A stretch of 64,000 nucleotides of DNA, taken from NCBI RefSeq assembly GCF_030268885.1, contig NZ_BSSA01000032.1:33712-97711 (forward strand). The letters are read 5' to 3'. This DNA is from Kitasatospora phosalacinea. Its GTDB lineage: Bacteria; Actinomycetota; Actinomycetes; Streptomycetales; Streptomycetaceae. Shown piece by piece: positions 1 through 7,188 of this stretch (positions within the stretch are counted from its first letter, which is position 1; every line of letters begins with the position of its first letter). The notes below the pieces were generated by a model, which did not search any database, was not told where the DNA came from, and saw nothing but the letters and a program-made list of their open reading frames with translations. The position numbers were made by a program, and so were the translations under genes.

Positions 1-297
1 CGCGATGACCAGGGCCACCAGCACGATCACCGGCAGCTCGCGCAGGAAGGAGCGCTGCTTGCGGCGCGCGGCACGCTTGGCCGCACGGCGGCGCTCGGCG
101 CGGCCCCGCGCGGGGCGGCCGCCGAGGCCGTCCGCGCCCCCGGCGCCGTCCCCGTCCGCGGCGCCGTCCCCGGAGGAGAGGTACACGGACTCTGGCTCGG
201 GTTCGGGCCCGGGCTCAAGGTCGGGCGCGGAGCCGGTGCGGGGGGTGGTGCGGCCCGGGCCGGTGGCGGCGGCCCTGGGTCTACCTCTGCTCCCCAT
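1..297 (-). CDS. lepB: signal peptidase I, N-terminal part (runs off the window)
   Basis: Partial gene; 99 codons from ATG at 297 to the window edge. The product starts MGSRGRPRAAATGPG, has a long acidic and glycine-rich cytoplasmic segment, an Arg/Lys-rich stretch near residues 70-85, then the beginning of a transmembrane helix (ELPVIVLVALVIA), which is the layout of actinobacterial type I signal peptidases before the catalytic Ser. It overlaps the end of the neighbouring lepB by 17 bases, so the two are probably translationally coupled. Streptomycetes carry several tandem signal peptidases next to rplS, which supports the call. The catalytic region lies outside the window, so activity cannot be judged. 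Confidence 0.75.
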   Translation of the reverse strand, partial: MGSRGRPRAAATGPGRTTPRTGSAPDLEPGPEPEPESVYLSSGDGAADGDGAGGADGLGGRPARGRAERRRAAKRAARRKQRSFLRELPVIVLVALVIA

Positions 298-1222
298 GGC
301 CACCGGTCCCCTCAATCGCGGCGAACGCCGCCGGTCGGTCGAGGGAGGTGGCGCGGCCGAGGGGGAACAGCACCCAGTCGGCGCGGCCGATCACCTTGTC
401 CTCGGGCACGGCACCGCCGCCGGGCTCGCCGAGGTGGTCACGGGAGTCGCGGGAGGCGCTGCGGTGGTCGCCCATCACCCACAACTTGCCGTCGGGAACC
501 ACGATGTCGAACGGCACCGCCGACGGCGCGTCGCCGGGGAACAGGTACGCGCTCTCGTCCAGCGGCACGCCGTTGACCTTGAGCCGCCCGTCGGTGCCGC
601 AGCAGGTGATCCGGTCCCCGCCGACGCCGATCACCCGCTTCACGTAGACCGTGTCACCCGCGGGAGCCAGGCCCGCCTCGGTCAACAGCCGCTTCACACC
701 GGACGGTTCGTCCTGGTACGGCAGGAAGGAGCCGATGCCGTCGAAGACCACCACGTCGCCCCGCCGGGGGTGCCCGCCGAAGGCGTACGCGAGCTGGTTG
801 ACCAGCACCCGGTCGCCCGGTTCCAGCGTCCCCTCCATCGAGCCGGACGGCACCGCGAACGGCCGCACCGCGAAGGCGTTCACCAGCAGCAGCACGACCA
901 CGCACACCGCGCCGATCCACAGCAGGTCCCGCGACCACCGCCGCCCGCCGTCGCCGCCGTCACTGCCGTCCTCGTCCCCCTCACCGGTTCCGGGGTCGGC
1001 GTGAGCGTCCGCGTCAGCACCGGAGGTGGGACCGGTCCCGGGGCCGGGCCCGGAGTCGGGCCCCGCGCCGGAACCCGCGTCGGAGCCGGGGCGCGAACCA
1101 GCGTGCGGCTCGGCGTCGGGAGCCGTTCCGGGGGCGGAAACGACGGCGGACCGCGTCGGCGAGTCCGTACCGGTGGGTGCGGGACTGCCGTCGCGGTCCG
1201 TCGGTGGCTCGTGCGTGCTCAT
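281..1222 (-). CDS. lepB: signal peptidase I
   Basis: Membrane-bound serine peptidase (313 aa) that cleaves signal peptides from secreted preproteins on the outer membrane face. A disordered Asp/Gly/Pro/Ser-rich N-terminus of about 90 residues precedes one membrane helix (LLWIGAVCVVVLLLVNAF). The catalytic Ser is in the PSGSMEGTL box, GDRVLVNQ follows, and the catalytic Lys is in VYVKRVIGVGGD; the conserved GDHRSASRDSR box is near the C-terminus. All catalytic boxes are intact. It lies 64 bases downstream of rplS and overlaps a second lepB, as in the tandem sip cluster of streptomycetes. The N-terminal Gly-Ala/Asp-Ala dipeptide runs resemble the repeat tail of nearby rimM. Confidence 0.95.
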   Translation of the reverse strand: MSTHEPPTDRDGSPAPTGTDSPTRSAVVSAPGTAPDAEPHAGSRPGSDAGSGAGPDSGPGPGTGPTSGADADAHADPGTGEGDEDGSDGGDGGRRWSRDLLWIGAVCVVVLLLVNAFAVRPFAVPSGSMEGTLEPGDRVLVNQLAYAFGGHPRRGDVVVFDGIGSFLPYQDEPSGVKRLLTEAGLAPAGDTVYVKRVIGVGGDRITCCGTDGRLKVNGVPLDESAYLFPGDAPSAVPFDIVVPDGKLWVMGDHRSASRDSRDHLGEPGGGAVPEDKVIGRADWVLFPLGRATSLDRPAAFAAIEGTGGHGEQR

Positions 1223-1286
1223 CGGAGGTGAGCTTATCCCCCCGGTCTACACCGGTTGGAGGGCCGACCCCGTCGAGCCTGCGCGA

Positions 1287-1637
1287 TCACGCGTCGCGCT
1301 TCTCCTTGATCTTCGCGGCCTTGCCGCGGAGGTCGCGCAGGTAGTACAGCTTGGCGCGGCGGACCGCACCGCGGGTCACGACCTCGATCTTCTCGACGAC
1401 CGGGGTGTGCACCGGGAAGGTGCGCTCGACACCGACGTTGAAGCTGACCTTGCGAACGGTGAAGGTCTCACCGATGCCGGCGCCGTGACGACGGATGACG
1501 ACGCCCTGGAAGACCTGGACGCGCGAGCGGTTGCCTTCGATGACTCGGACGTGCACCTTGAGGGTGTCGCCGGGGCGGAAGGCGGGGATGTCGGTGCGCA
1601 GCGAGGCCGCGTCGACAGCAGCGAGCTTGTTGCTCAT
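1287..1637 (-). CDS. rplS: 50S ribosomal protein L19
   Basis: Ribosomal protein L19, 116 aa, at the subunit interface of the 50S particle. The product MSNKLAAVDAASLRTDIPAF with later GVVIRRHGAGIGETFTVRK and RRAKLYYLRDLRGKAAKIKE is unmistakable. The frame is open for 17 more codons upstream, but ATG at 1637 matches the family N-terminus and is preceded by a GGAGAG ribosome-binding site. It follows trmD after a 156-base gap that contains GC-rich hairpins, and precedes the lepB genes. Confidence 0.98.
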   Translation of the reverse strand: MSNKLAAVDAASLRTDIPAFRPGDTLKVHVRVIEGNRSRVQVFQGVVIRRHGAGIGETFTVRKVSFNVGVERTFPVHTPVVEKIEVVTRGAVRRAKLYYLRDLRGKAAKIKEKRDA

Positions 1638-1725
1638 CGTTGCTCTCCATCGCAGGCGCCACGGGCCGCCCACGGAAGTTCGATTCAACCGGGTGGTGTT
1701 GCGGGCCGCTTCGGCTGGCGATGAA

Positions 1726-1772
1726 CCCCCCGTGGCGGGGGCACCGGTCCACTGACTCCCCGCGGGGGGAGC
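1726..1772 (-). terminator. GC-rich stem-loops between trmD and rplS
   Basis: Two short inverted repeats lie side by side: CCCCC..GGGGG near 1727-1741 and CTCCCCGCGGGGGGAG near 1756-1771. No T-run follows. They may act as a weak attenuator or processing site between trmD and rplS, which lets L19 be made at a different level from TrmD. This is inference from folding by eye only. Confidence 0.3.
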
Positions 1773-1793
1773 CGGGCGGCAGACAACAGTCGC

Positions 1794-2621
1794 CTATTCT
1801 TCCACAGGCTCGGCCACGGACCGAAATCGGCCCTCGGCCTCGTCCCAGGCCAGGCCGAGCACGCTCAGCGCCTCGCGCTCCTTCTTGGTGAACGCCTCGC
1901 GCTGCCAGCGGGCCACCAGGTCGGGCCGGTTGGCGAGGGTGCGGGCGAACGCCTGCTCGCGCCGCCACTGGGCGATCTTCCCGTGGTGGCCGCTGAGCAG
2001 GACCTCCGGCACCTCCCGGCCGCGCCACTCGGCGGGCTTGGTGTACACCGGACCCTCCAGCAGGTCGGCCATGGCGCCGGGGGCGAAGGAGTCGTCGCGG
2101 TGCGACTCGGCGTTGCCGAGCACGCCGGGCAGTAGCCGGGCGATCGCCTCGACCATCACCAGCACGGCGACCTCGCCACCGGCCAGCACGTAGTCGCCGA
2201 TGGAGGTCTCGACCACCGGCATCCGGGTCGCGGCCTCCTCGATGACCCGCCGGTCGATGCCCTCGTAGCGGGCGGGTGCGAAGGCCAGCCAGGGGCGGGC
2301 GGCGAGGTCCTGGGCGAGCTCCTGGGTGAAGGAGCGCCCGCTGGGGGTGGGCACCACCAGGGTCGGCACCTCGCCCTCGGGCCCGGCGGCCAGGACGGCG
2401 TCCAGGGCGGCGCCCCACGGCTCGGGCTTCATCACCATGCCGGGGCCACCGCCGTAGGGCGTGTCGTCCACGGTGCGGTGGACGTCGGTCGTCCACGAGC
2501 GCAGGTCGTGCAGGTGCACGTCCAACTGGCCGCGGGCCCGCGCCTTGCCGACCAGGGAGACGTTCAGCGGCTCCAGGTACTCGGGGAAGATCGTGACGAC
2601 GTCGATCCGCATGTCGCTCAC
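1794..2621 (-). CDS. trmD: tRNA (guanine-37-N1)-methyltransferase
   Basis: SPOUT-fold enzyme that methylates G37 of tRNAs reading CNN codons and prevents +1 frameshifts. The 275-aa product shows MRIDVVTIFPEY at the N-terminus, DDTPYGGGPGMVM, RYEGIDRRV and GDYVLAGGE, the trefoil-knot S-adenosylmethionine-binding segments. The GTG start at 2621 overlaps the stop of rimM by four bases (GTGA), indicating coupling; an ATG three codons in is the alternative. Gene order rpsP-khpA-rimM-trmD-rplS is the standard bacterial operon. Confidence 0.97.
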   Translation of the reverse strand: MSDMRIDVVTIFPEYLEPLNVSLVGKARARGQLDVHLHDLRSWTTDVHRTVDDTPYGGGPGMVMKPEPWGAALDAVLAAGPEGEVPTLVVPTPSGRSFTQELAQDLAARPWLAFAPARYEGIDRRVIEEAATRMPVVETSIGDYVLAGGEVAVLVMVEAIARLLPGVLGNAESHRDDSFAPGAMADLLEGPVYTKPAEWRGREVPEVLLSGHHGKIAQWRREQAFARTLANRPDLVARWQREAFTKKEREALSVLGLAWDEAEGRFRSVAEPVEE

Positions 2622-3280
2622 GCGCCACCGCCCTGCTCGCCCGAGCCCGAGCCCGAGCCCGAGTCCGAGTCCGAGTCCGAGTCCGCACCAGCGTCGGCGT
2701 CGGCGTCGGCACCCGCACCCGCGTCCGCACCCGCACCCGCACCCGCGCGGGCGGAGGCGACCACCGCGTCGGCCGGGTCGATCAGGCCGGGCGGCGGGGT
2801 GATGACGACGCGCTGCTCGTCCAGGTCGATGGTGGGGACGATCTGCTCGACGAACGGGACCAGTACCTCGGTGCCGTCGAGGCGCTCGACGGTCAGCAGG
2901 TCCTGGTACGGGAGGTGGACCACCTCGGTGAGCTCGCCGACCCGGGTGCCGTCGGCCAGCACCACGTCCAGGCCGATGAGCTGGTGGTCGTAGTACTCGT
3001 CCGGGTCCTCGGGGGTCTCGTCCGGGTCGACCTCGGCGATCAGCATGGTGCCGCGCAGGGCCTCGGCGGCGGTGCGGTCCTTGACCCCGGCGAAGCGCAG
3101 CAGCAGGCGCCCGCTGTGCACCCGGCCGCTCTCGACGGTCAGCGGTCCGATGGCGGCGGGGTCGGTGAGGAGGACCGCGCCGGGCCCGAGCCGCAGTTCC
3201 GGCTCGTCGGTGCGGACTTCGACGCTGACGTCCCCCCGGATGCCGTGGGCGCGGCCGATCTTGCCGACGACGAGCTGCAC
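2618..3280 (-). CDS. rimM: 16S rRNA processing factor RimM with repeat tail
   Basis: RimM binds S19 and assists maturation of the 30S head. The first ~175 residues are a normal RimM: LVVGKIGRAHGIRGDVSVEV at the N-terminus and a PRC-barrel segment with EYYDHQLIGLDV and VPFVEQIVPTIDLDEQRVVI. The last ~45 residues are a low-complexity tail of Gly-Ala, Asp-Ala, Asp-Ser and Gly-Ser dipeptides encoded by a hexanucleotide repeat. The tail is beyond the usual end of the family and overlaps the trmD start. The gene is separated from khpA by a strong hairpin. Confidence 0.95.
   Translation of the reverse strand: MQLVVGKIGRAHGIRGDVSVEVRTDEPELRLGPGAVLLTDPAAIGPLTVESGRVHSGRLLLRFAGVKDRTAAEALRGTMLIAEVDPDETPEDPDEYYDHQLIGLDVVLADGTRVGELTEVVHLPYQDLLTVERLDGTEVLVPFVEQIVPTIDLDEQRVVITPPPGLIDPADAVVASARAGAGAGADAGAGADADADAGADSDSDSDSGSGSGSGEQGGGA
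2643..2746. repeat. in-frame hexanucleotide repeat tract in rimM
   Basis: Seen on the plus strand: three GAGCCC units, four GAGTCC units (2643-2684), an 8-base interruption, three GTCGGC units (2693-2710), then six units of the form RYCCGC (2711-2746). All are six-base periods, so copy-number change keeps the rimM frame and only alters the number of dipeptides in its tail. Confidence 0.9.
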
Positions 3281-3365
3281 GGTGATCGTTCTCCTGAGAG
3301 GTGATGGAGCTGGAAGGTACTTGCGGAGGGGGCGGGGCGGAACGGCCGTGGCCCCGGAAACGGGA

Positions 3366-3401
3366 AGGACCGGCCGGGACGGAAGCGTCCCGGCCGGTCC
3401 T
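3366..3401. terminator. perfect 16-bp hairpin between khpA and rimM
   Basis: Left arm 3366-3381, loop GAAG, right arm 3386-3401, all 16 pairs Watson-Crick. It lies in the 172-base gap between khpA and rimM, inside what is normally one operon. There is no clear T-run. It may stop part of the transcription from rpsP so that rimM-trmD are made less, or act as an RNA-stability element. Confidence 0.6.
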
Positions 3402-3452
3402 GAGACCCGGTGGCCGACCTGCTGGTCGGCGCCCTCGGCGGTCGAGCGGAGG

Positions 3453-3692
3453 TCAGCGGAGGCTGTCCACGTCGACCAGGTCGACCCGGACGTTGCGGCC
3501 GCCCAGGGCGCCGACCACGGTGCGCAGCGCGCGAGCCGTGCGGCCGCCCCGGCCGATCACCTTGCCGAGGTCGTCAGGGTGCACGCGCACCTCGATGGTG
3601 TGGCCGCGGCGCAGGTTGCGCGAGCGGACCTGCACCTCGTCGGGGTGCTCGACGATGCCCTTCACCAGGTGGTCGAGGGCTTCCTCGATCAT
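3453..3692 (-). CDS. khpA: KH-domain RNA-binding protein KhpA
   Basis: Small RNA-binding protein of 79 aa consisting of one KH domain; the GxxG loop is visible in KVIGRGGRTARALRTVV. KhpA works with KhpB in RNA binding linked to cell division and elongation in Gram-positive bacteria. It starts two bases after the rpsP stop, so the two are co-translated, which is the conserved arrangement. Confidence 0.93.
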   Translation of the reverse strand: MIEEALDHLVKGIVEHPDEVQVRSRNLRRGHTIEVRVHPDDLGKVIGRGGRTARALRTVVGALGGRNVRVDLVDVDSLR

Positions 3693-3694
3693 GC

Positions 3695-4123
3695 TCAGGC
3701 CTCGGTGGAAGCGGCCTCGGCCTCGTCAGCCTTGTCCGACTTCTTGGCCTTCGGGGTGATGGCGACACCGGTGGTGGCGTCCTCGAAGCCGGCGACGGCC
3801 TTGGCGAACAGGTGCGAGAAGTCCTCGACCTTGGGCTCGGCCACCTTCAGCGGCTCCGGAGCCGGCAGGCCCTTGAACTTCTGCCAGTCGCCGGTGAGCT
3901 TGAGGATGGCGAGGACCGGCTCGGTCGGCTGGGCGCCGACGGACAGCCAGTACTGGGCGCGCTCGCTGTCGACCTCGATCTTCGAGGGGTTGTAGGTCGG
4001 CTGGTAGAGGCCGATCTCCTCGATCGCGCGACCGTCGCGCTTGGTGCGCGAGTCGGCGACGACGATGCGGTAGTGCGGGGAGCGGATCTTGCCCAGACGC
4101 TTCAGCTTGATCTTGACAGCCAC
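3695..4123 (-). CDS. rpsP: 30S ribosomal protein S16
   Basis: Ribosomal protein S16, 142 aa. The N-terminus VAVKIKLKRLGKIRSPHYRI with VADSRTKRDGRAIEEIG identifies it. The GTG start at 4123 is preceded by AGGAG at a good distance; the frame stays open 28 codons further up but that part is not S16-like. The product is longer than the bacterial average because of an Ala/Glu/Lys-rich C-terminal extension (KKSDKADEAEAASTEA), as in other actinomycetes. First gene of the rpsP-khpA-(hairpin)-rimM-trmD-rplS group. Confidence 0.97.
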   Translation of the reverse strand: MAVKIKLKRLGKIRSPHYRIVVADSRTKRDGRAIEEIGLYQPTYNPSKIEVDSERAQYWLSVGAQPTEPVLAILKLTGDWQKFKGLPAPEPLKVAEPKVEDFSHLFAKAVAGFEDATTGVAITPKAKKSDKADEAEAASTEA

Positions 4124-4562
4124 GGGTGTGGATTCTCCTGGTTTTGACGTGGGTGAGCAGCGCTCCGCCGCGTGGGGCTGCGGCGCGAGGTGCCGTTCAA
4201 GGGACACGCCAGCCTTTGGGAGAGAGGGTCCTGCTGGGCTGCCGAGTACTCAGCCATCAATTGTGCCACACCACGAAGGTCCCCCCGAACCGCGCCCCCG
4301 CGCGGTACGGCAGGACCTCCTGGCGTCGTCGGGCGTTCCGCCCCGACGACGGCGGTGCCCACCGGGCGGGCCGCGGGCACCCCGCCCGCGCCCCGGTCAA
4401 GCGCCGCCGGACGCCGTCGACCGACGTCCGAACACCGCCGAGCACCGCCGAGCACCGTCGAACACCACCGAGCACCGCCGGACGCCGTCCCGGTCGAGCG
4501 CTCGTTCCGGCCGGACGGCGTCCGCGGGCGGGCGCCGATCGGGCCGGGGTCGTACGGAGGGT
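4124..4562. other. 439-bp intergenic region upstream of rpsP
   Basis: No convincing gene. It holds the rpsP leader and ribosome-binding site at its left end and the downstream side of the SprT-like gene at its right. The middle contains a decamer tandem array (4431-4480) between two 13-bp direct copies of GCCGGACGCCGTC (4406-4418 and 4477-4489). Open frames crossing it lack a plausible start or family likeness. Confidence 0.6.
4431..4480. repeat. five tandem 10-bp repeats (ARCACCRYCG)
   Basis: Five head-to-tail decamers: AACACCGCCG, AGCACCGCCG, AGCACCGTCG, AACACCACCG, AGCACCGCCG. The 10-bp period is about one helical turn, so equal faces of the DNA repeat. A 13-bp sequence flanks the array on both sides in direct orientation. 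Confidence 0.85.
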
Positions 4563-5141
4563 TCAGGCGATCCTGAACGGCTGCTGGCACGCGCCGCAGA
4601 CGATCGCGGCCTGCGCCAGCACGGACGGGACGACGCGGACGTTGCGGCCGCAGCCGCAGACCGCCTTGACCCGGACGCCGCCGCCCGAGGAGCCGTGCCG
4701 TGCGGCCGGCCCGCGGAAGGCGCGGTGGTTGCCCTCGCCCGCGACGGCGAGCTGGTGCGCCCCGAGCGCGCGGTCGAGGCGCTCGATGGTCTCGGCGTAC
4801 CGGTCGCGGGTCTCGTGCCCCATCGTGACCTGGGAGAAGCCGCTGCTGGCGTGCGGCTCGACCGGGTGGGCCAGGCCCAGCTCGGAGGCGAGCAGCAGGA
4901 AGCGGCGGTTGTGGTAGCGACCGGCCCGCGAGGTGTCGCGGATCTCCCGGGCGGCGGCCAGGCCGTGGGCGGCCTCGTGCAGCAGCCGCTCGAAGTTGAG
5001 CTGGGTGCCGCAGGCGGACGAGGATTCGCCGATCAGCGCCTCGGGCGACGCCAGGTCGGGCAGGTCCCGGTGATGGGCCTGGATGTCGCTCCAGGCGGCG
5101 GCCAGTTCGGCCGCGAGGACGAGGGGCTGTGTCGTGCTCAC
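4563..5141 (-). CDS. SprT-like zinc metalloprotein, function unknown
   Basis: 192 aa. A HEXXH motif (LLHEAAHG, His55/Glu56/His59) is followed about 18 residues later by His77 in RYHNRRFLLLASELGL, the spacing of SprT-like metallopeptidases. The C-terminus carries a putative zinc ribbon, CGCG ... CGAC. SprT-like proteins act in DNA-protein crosslink repair in eukaryotes (SPRTN); bacterial roles are poorly known. ATG at 5141 starts a good MSTTQPLVL N-terminus. It is a single gene, not tied to the rpsP operon, and not recalled from the equivalent S. coelicolor position, so it is probably accessory. Peptidase activity is inference. Confidence 0.7.
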   Translation of the reverse strand: MSTTQPLVLAAELAAAWSDIQAHHRDLPDLASPEALIGESSSACGTQLNFERLLHEAAHGLAAAREIRDTSRAGRYHNRRFLLLASELGLAHPVEPHASSGFSQVTMGHETRDRYAETIERLDRALGAHQLAVAGEGNHRAFRGPAARHGSSGGGVRVKAVCGCGRNVRVVPSVLAQAAIVCGACQQPFRIA

Positions 5142-5494
5142 GCTGTACCAACGATGGGGAGAGAACCGGTGTTCCGGCGGGCACCCGTGTTCGGGAACTC
5201 ACAGCGGACTCTCAGGAATGCACTTTCGCGCGCGAATCGCGCGACTCCGGACTGACGCAAGACCAACCCCCTGCACGTGTGGGCCCGGCGGGCTTCGCCG
5301 GGCTTCGGCACCCGCCGCGGAGCCCAACATCCCCACGACGGACGGCCCGCGACCTGTCCGAAAATTGACAGGGCCACGGGCCGTATACCGTACCGCTTGC
5401 GGAGTACCTCGGGGAGTTGACTGGTCAGTAGTCTCAACTGCCAGCACGCGGACCGGGGTTCCGGATTCCTCCGTGCCCCGGCCCGCGGTTCCGG
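5142..5494. other. 353-bp intergenic region with nested palindrome
   Basis: No gene seen. It probably contains the promoter of the SprT-like gene and the end of the proS transcript. At 5415-5439 AGTTGA and TCAACT form inverted arms around TGACTGGTCA, itself a palindrome; this looks like an operator more than a terminator because the arms are A+T-rich relative to the surroundings. A TTGACA hexamer lies at about 5368 on the plus strand without a well-spaced -10. Confidence 0.4.
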
Positions 5495-6907
5495 TCAGTA
5501 CGCGCGGGCCACCAGCGCGTAGTTGCCGGGCTGGTCGTCGGCGGCCGGAACGGTGCCGTCCGCGGCGACCAGGCAGCGCACCGAGACGCCCTGCTCGGCC
5601 AGCTTGGCCTCGCCCTCGGGGCCGAGGTCGGCCCAGGAGATCCGGCCCCAGCCGGTGGCCGCGGCCTCGACGGCCTCGTCGATGCTCTTGACGTCCACGG
5701 TGCGGGACTCGCGGCGCTCGCGGGACTCGCGCAGCAGCTGCGCCTGGTCCTCCTCCAGGATGCCGGGGACGGTCGCGGCCAGGGAGTCGACCGAGACCGG
5801 CTCCTTGCCCCCGGCGATCCGGCGGACCAGCATCGCGGTGCCGGCCTCCAGGTCGCGCGGGCCGACCTCGATGCGCAGCGGGACGCCCTTGAGCTCCCAG
5901 TCGACGGCGCGGCGGCCGAACGGGGTGTCGGTGCGGTCGTCGACCACCACCCGGACGCCCGCCGCCTCCAGCTGGGCGCCGATCTCGCGGACCTTCGCCA
6001 GCACCGCGTCCTCGCCCTTGATGGCGAGCACCACGGCCTGCACGGCGGCCAGCCGCGGCGGCACCCGCAGGCCGTTGTCGTCGCCGTGCGACATGATCAG
6101 GCCACCGACCATGCGGGTGGAGACGCCCCAGGAGGTCTGCCAGACGTGCTCGCGCTCGGCGCCCTGCAGCTGGTAGGTGGTGTTGAACGCCTTGGCGAAG
6201 TTCTGGCCCAGCTCGTGGCTGGTGCCCATCTGCAGCGCCTTGCCGTCGCCCATCATGCCTTCGAGCGTGAGGGTGTTGATGGCGCCGGCGAAGCGCTCCT
6301 TGGCGGTCTTGCGGCCGAGCACCACGTCGATGCCGAGGACGTTGGTCATGAAGTCGCCGTAGACGTCCGTGTGGATCCGCGAGGCGTACGCGCGGGCGTC
6401 CTCGTAGGTGGCGTGGGCGGTGTGGCCCTCCTGCCAGAGGAACTCGGTGGTGCGCAGGAAGACGCGCGGGCGCAGCTCCCAGCGGACCACGTTGGCCCAC
6501 TGGTTGATCAGCAGCGGCAGGTCGCGGTGGCTCTGCACCCACTTGGAGAAGTACTCGTTGATGATGGTCTCGGAGGTGGGCCGGACGACGACCGGCTCCT
6601 CCAGCTCCTTGCCGCCGCCGTGGGTGACCACCGCGAGCTCGGGGGCGAAGCCCTCGACGTGCTCGGCCTCCTTGGTCAGGTAGGACTGCGGGATGAACAT
6701 CGGGAAGTAGGCGTTCTGCGCGCCGGCCTTCTTGATCCGCGCGTCCATCTCCTGCTGCATCCGCTCCCACAGGCCGTAGCCGTACGGTCGGATGACCATG
6801 GTGCCCCGGACCGGACCGTTGTCGGCCAGCTCTGCCTTGTTGATGAGGTCCTGGTACCAGCGGGGGAAGTCTTCCGCCTGGGGGGTGAGAACGGGTGCCT
6901 TAGCCAT
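5495..6907 (-). CDS. proS: prolyl-tRNA synthetase, archaeal/eukaryotic type
   Basis: Class II aminoacyl-tRNA synthetase (470 aa) charging tRNA-Pro. Motif 2 region RWELRPRVFLRTTEFLWQEGHTAHAT, RPTSETIINEYFSKWV and the motif 3 region (GGLIMSHGDDNGLRVPP) are intact. It lacks the insertion domain of bacterial ProRS and ends in a C-terminal Tyr (YALVARAY), features of the archaeal/eukaryotic type. ATG at 6907 matches the family start MAKAPVLTPQAEDFPRWYQD. Streptomycetes usually encode a longer bacterial-type ProRS elsewhere, so this may be a second copy. Duplicated or alternative-type ProRS can give resistance to ProRS inhibitors; that role here is a guess. Stand-alone gene, divergent from the next one. 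Confidence 0.93.
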   Translation of the reverse strand: MAKAPVLTPQAEDFPRWYQDLINKAELADNGPVRGTMVIRPYGYGLWERMQQEMDARIKKAGAQNAYFPMFIPQSYLTKEAEHVEGFAPELAVVTHGGGKELEEPVVVRPTSETIINEYFSKWVQSHRDLPLLINQWANVVRWELRPRVFLRTTEFLWQEGHTAHATYEDARAYASRIHTDVYGDFMTNVLGIDVVLGRKTAKERFAGAINTLTLEGMMGDGKALQMGTSHELGQNFAKAFNTTYQLQGAEREHVWQTSWGVSTRMVGGLIMSHGDDNGLRVPPRLAAVQAVVLAIKGEDAVLAKVREIGAQLEAAGVRVVVDDRTDTPFGRRAVDWELKGVPLRIEVGPRDLEAGTAMLVRRIAGGKEPVSVDSLAATVPGILEEDQAQLLRESRERRESRTVDVKSIDEAVEAAATGWGRISWADLGPEGEAKLAEQGVSVRCLVAADGTVPAADDQPGNYALVARAY

Positions 6908-7188
6908 GGGCCGAATGGTACGGAAAACCGGGGCCGGACCGTGAATCCGTTTCACCGGACGGCCCTGCGGCCACCGCCCGCACCTGCTGCGCCGTCCCAA
7001 ACCCCCGGGGCCGGACCGGCCGGACTGCACCGCGCCCGCGCACACCCCGGGGCGCACACCCGCGGCGCGCGGATACCTGCTCGCACCCCTCTGGACGGCG
7101 GGGGCGGCCCGCTGTTCGCTGGGAGGGGGGCCGGGGGGCAGGGCTGCGGGGGCCGCAGCCGATTCCGAGGACCGATTGGGAGGCCGCG

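Noticed and set aside
5364..5392. Plus-strand promoter (TTGACA with TATACC)
   Set aside because: The spacing is about 13 bases and no plus-strand gene follows.
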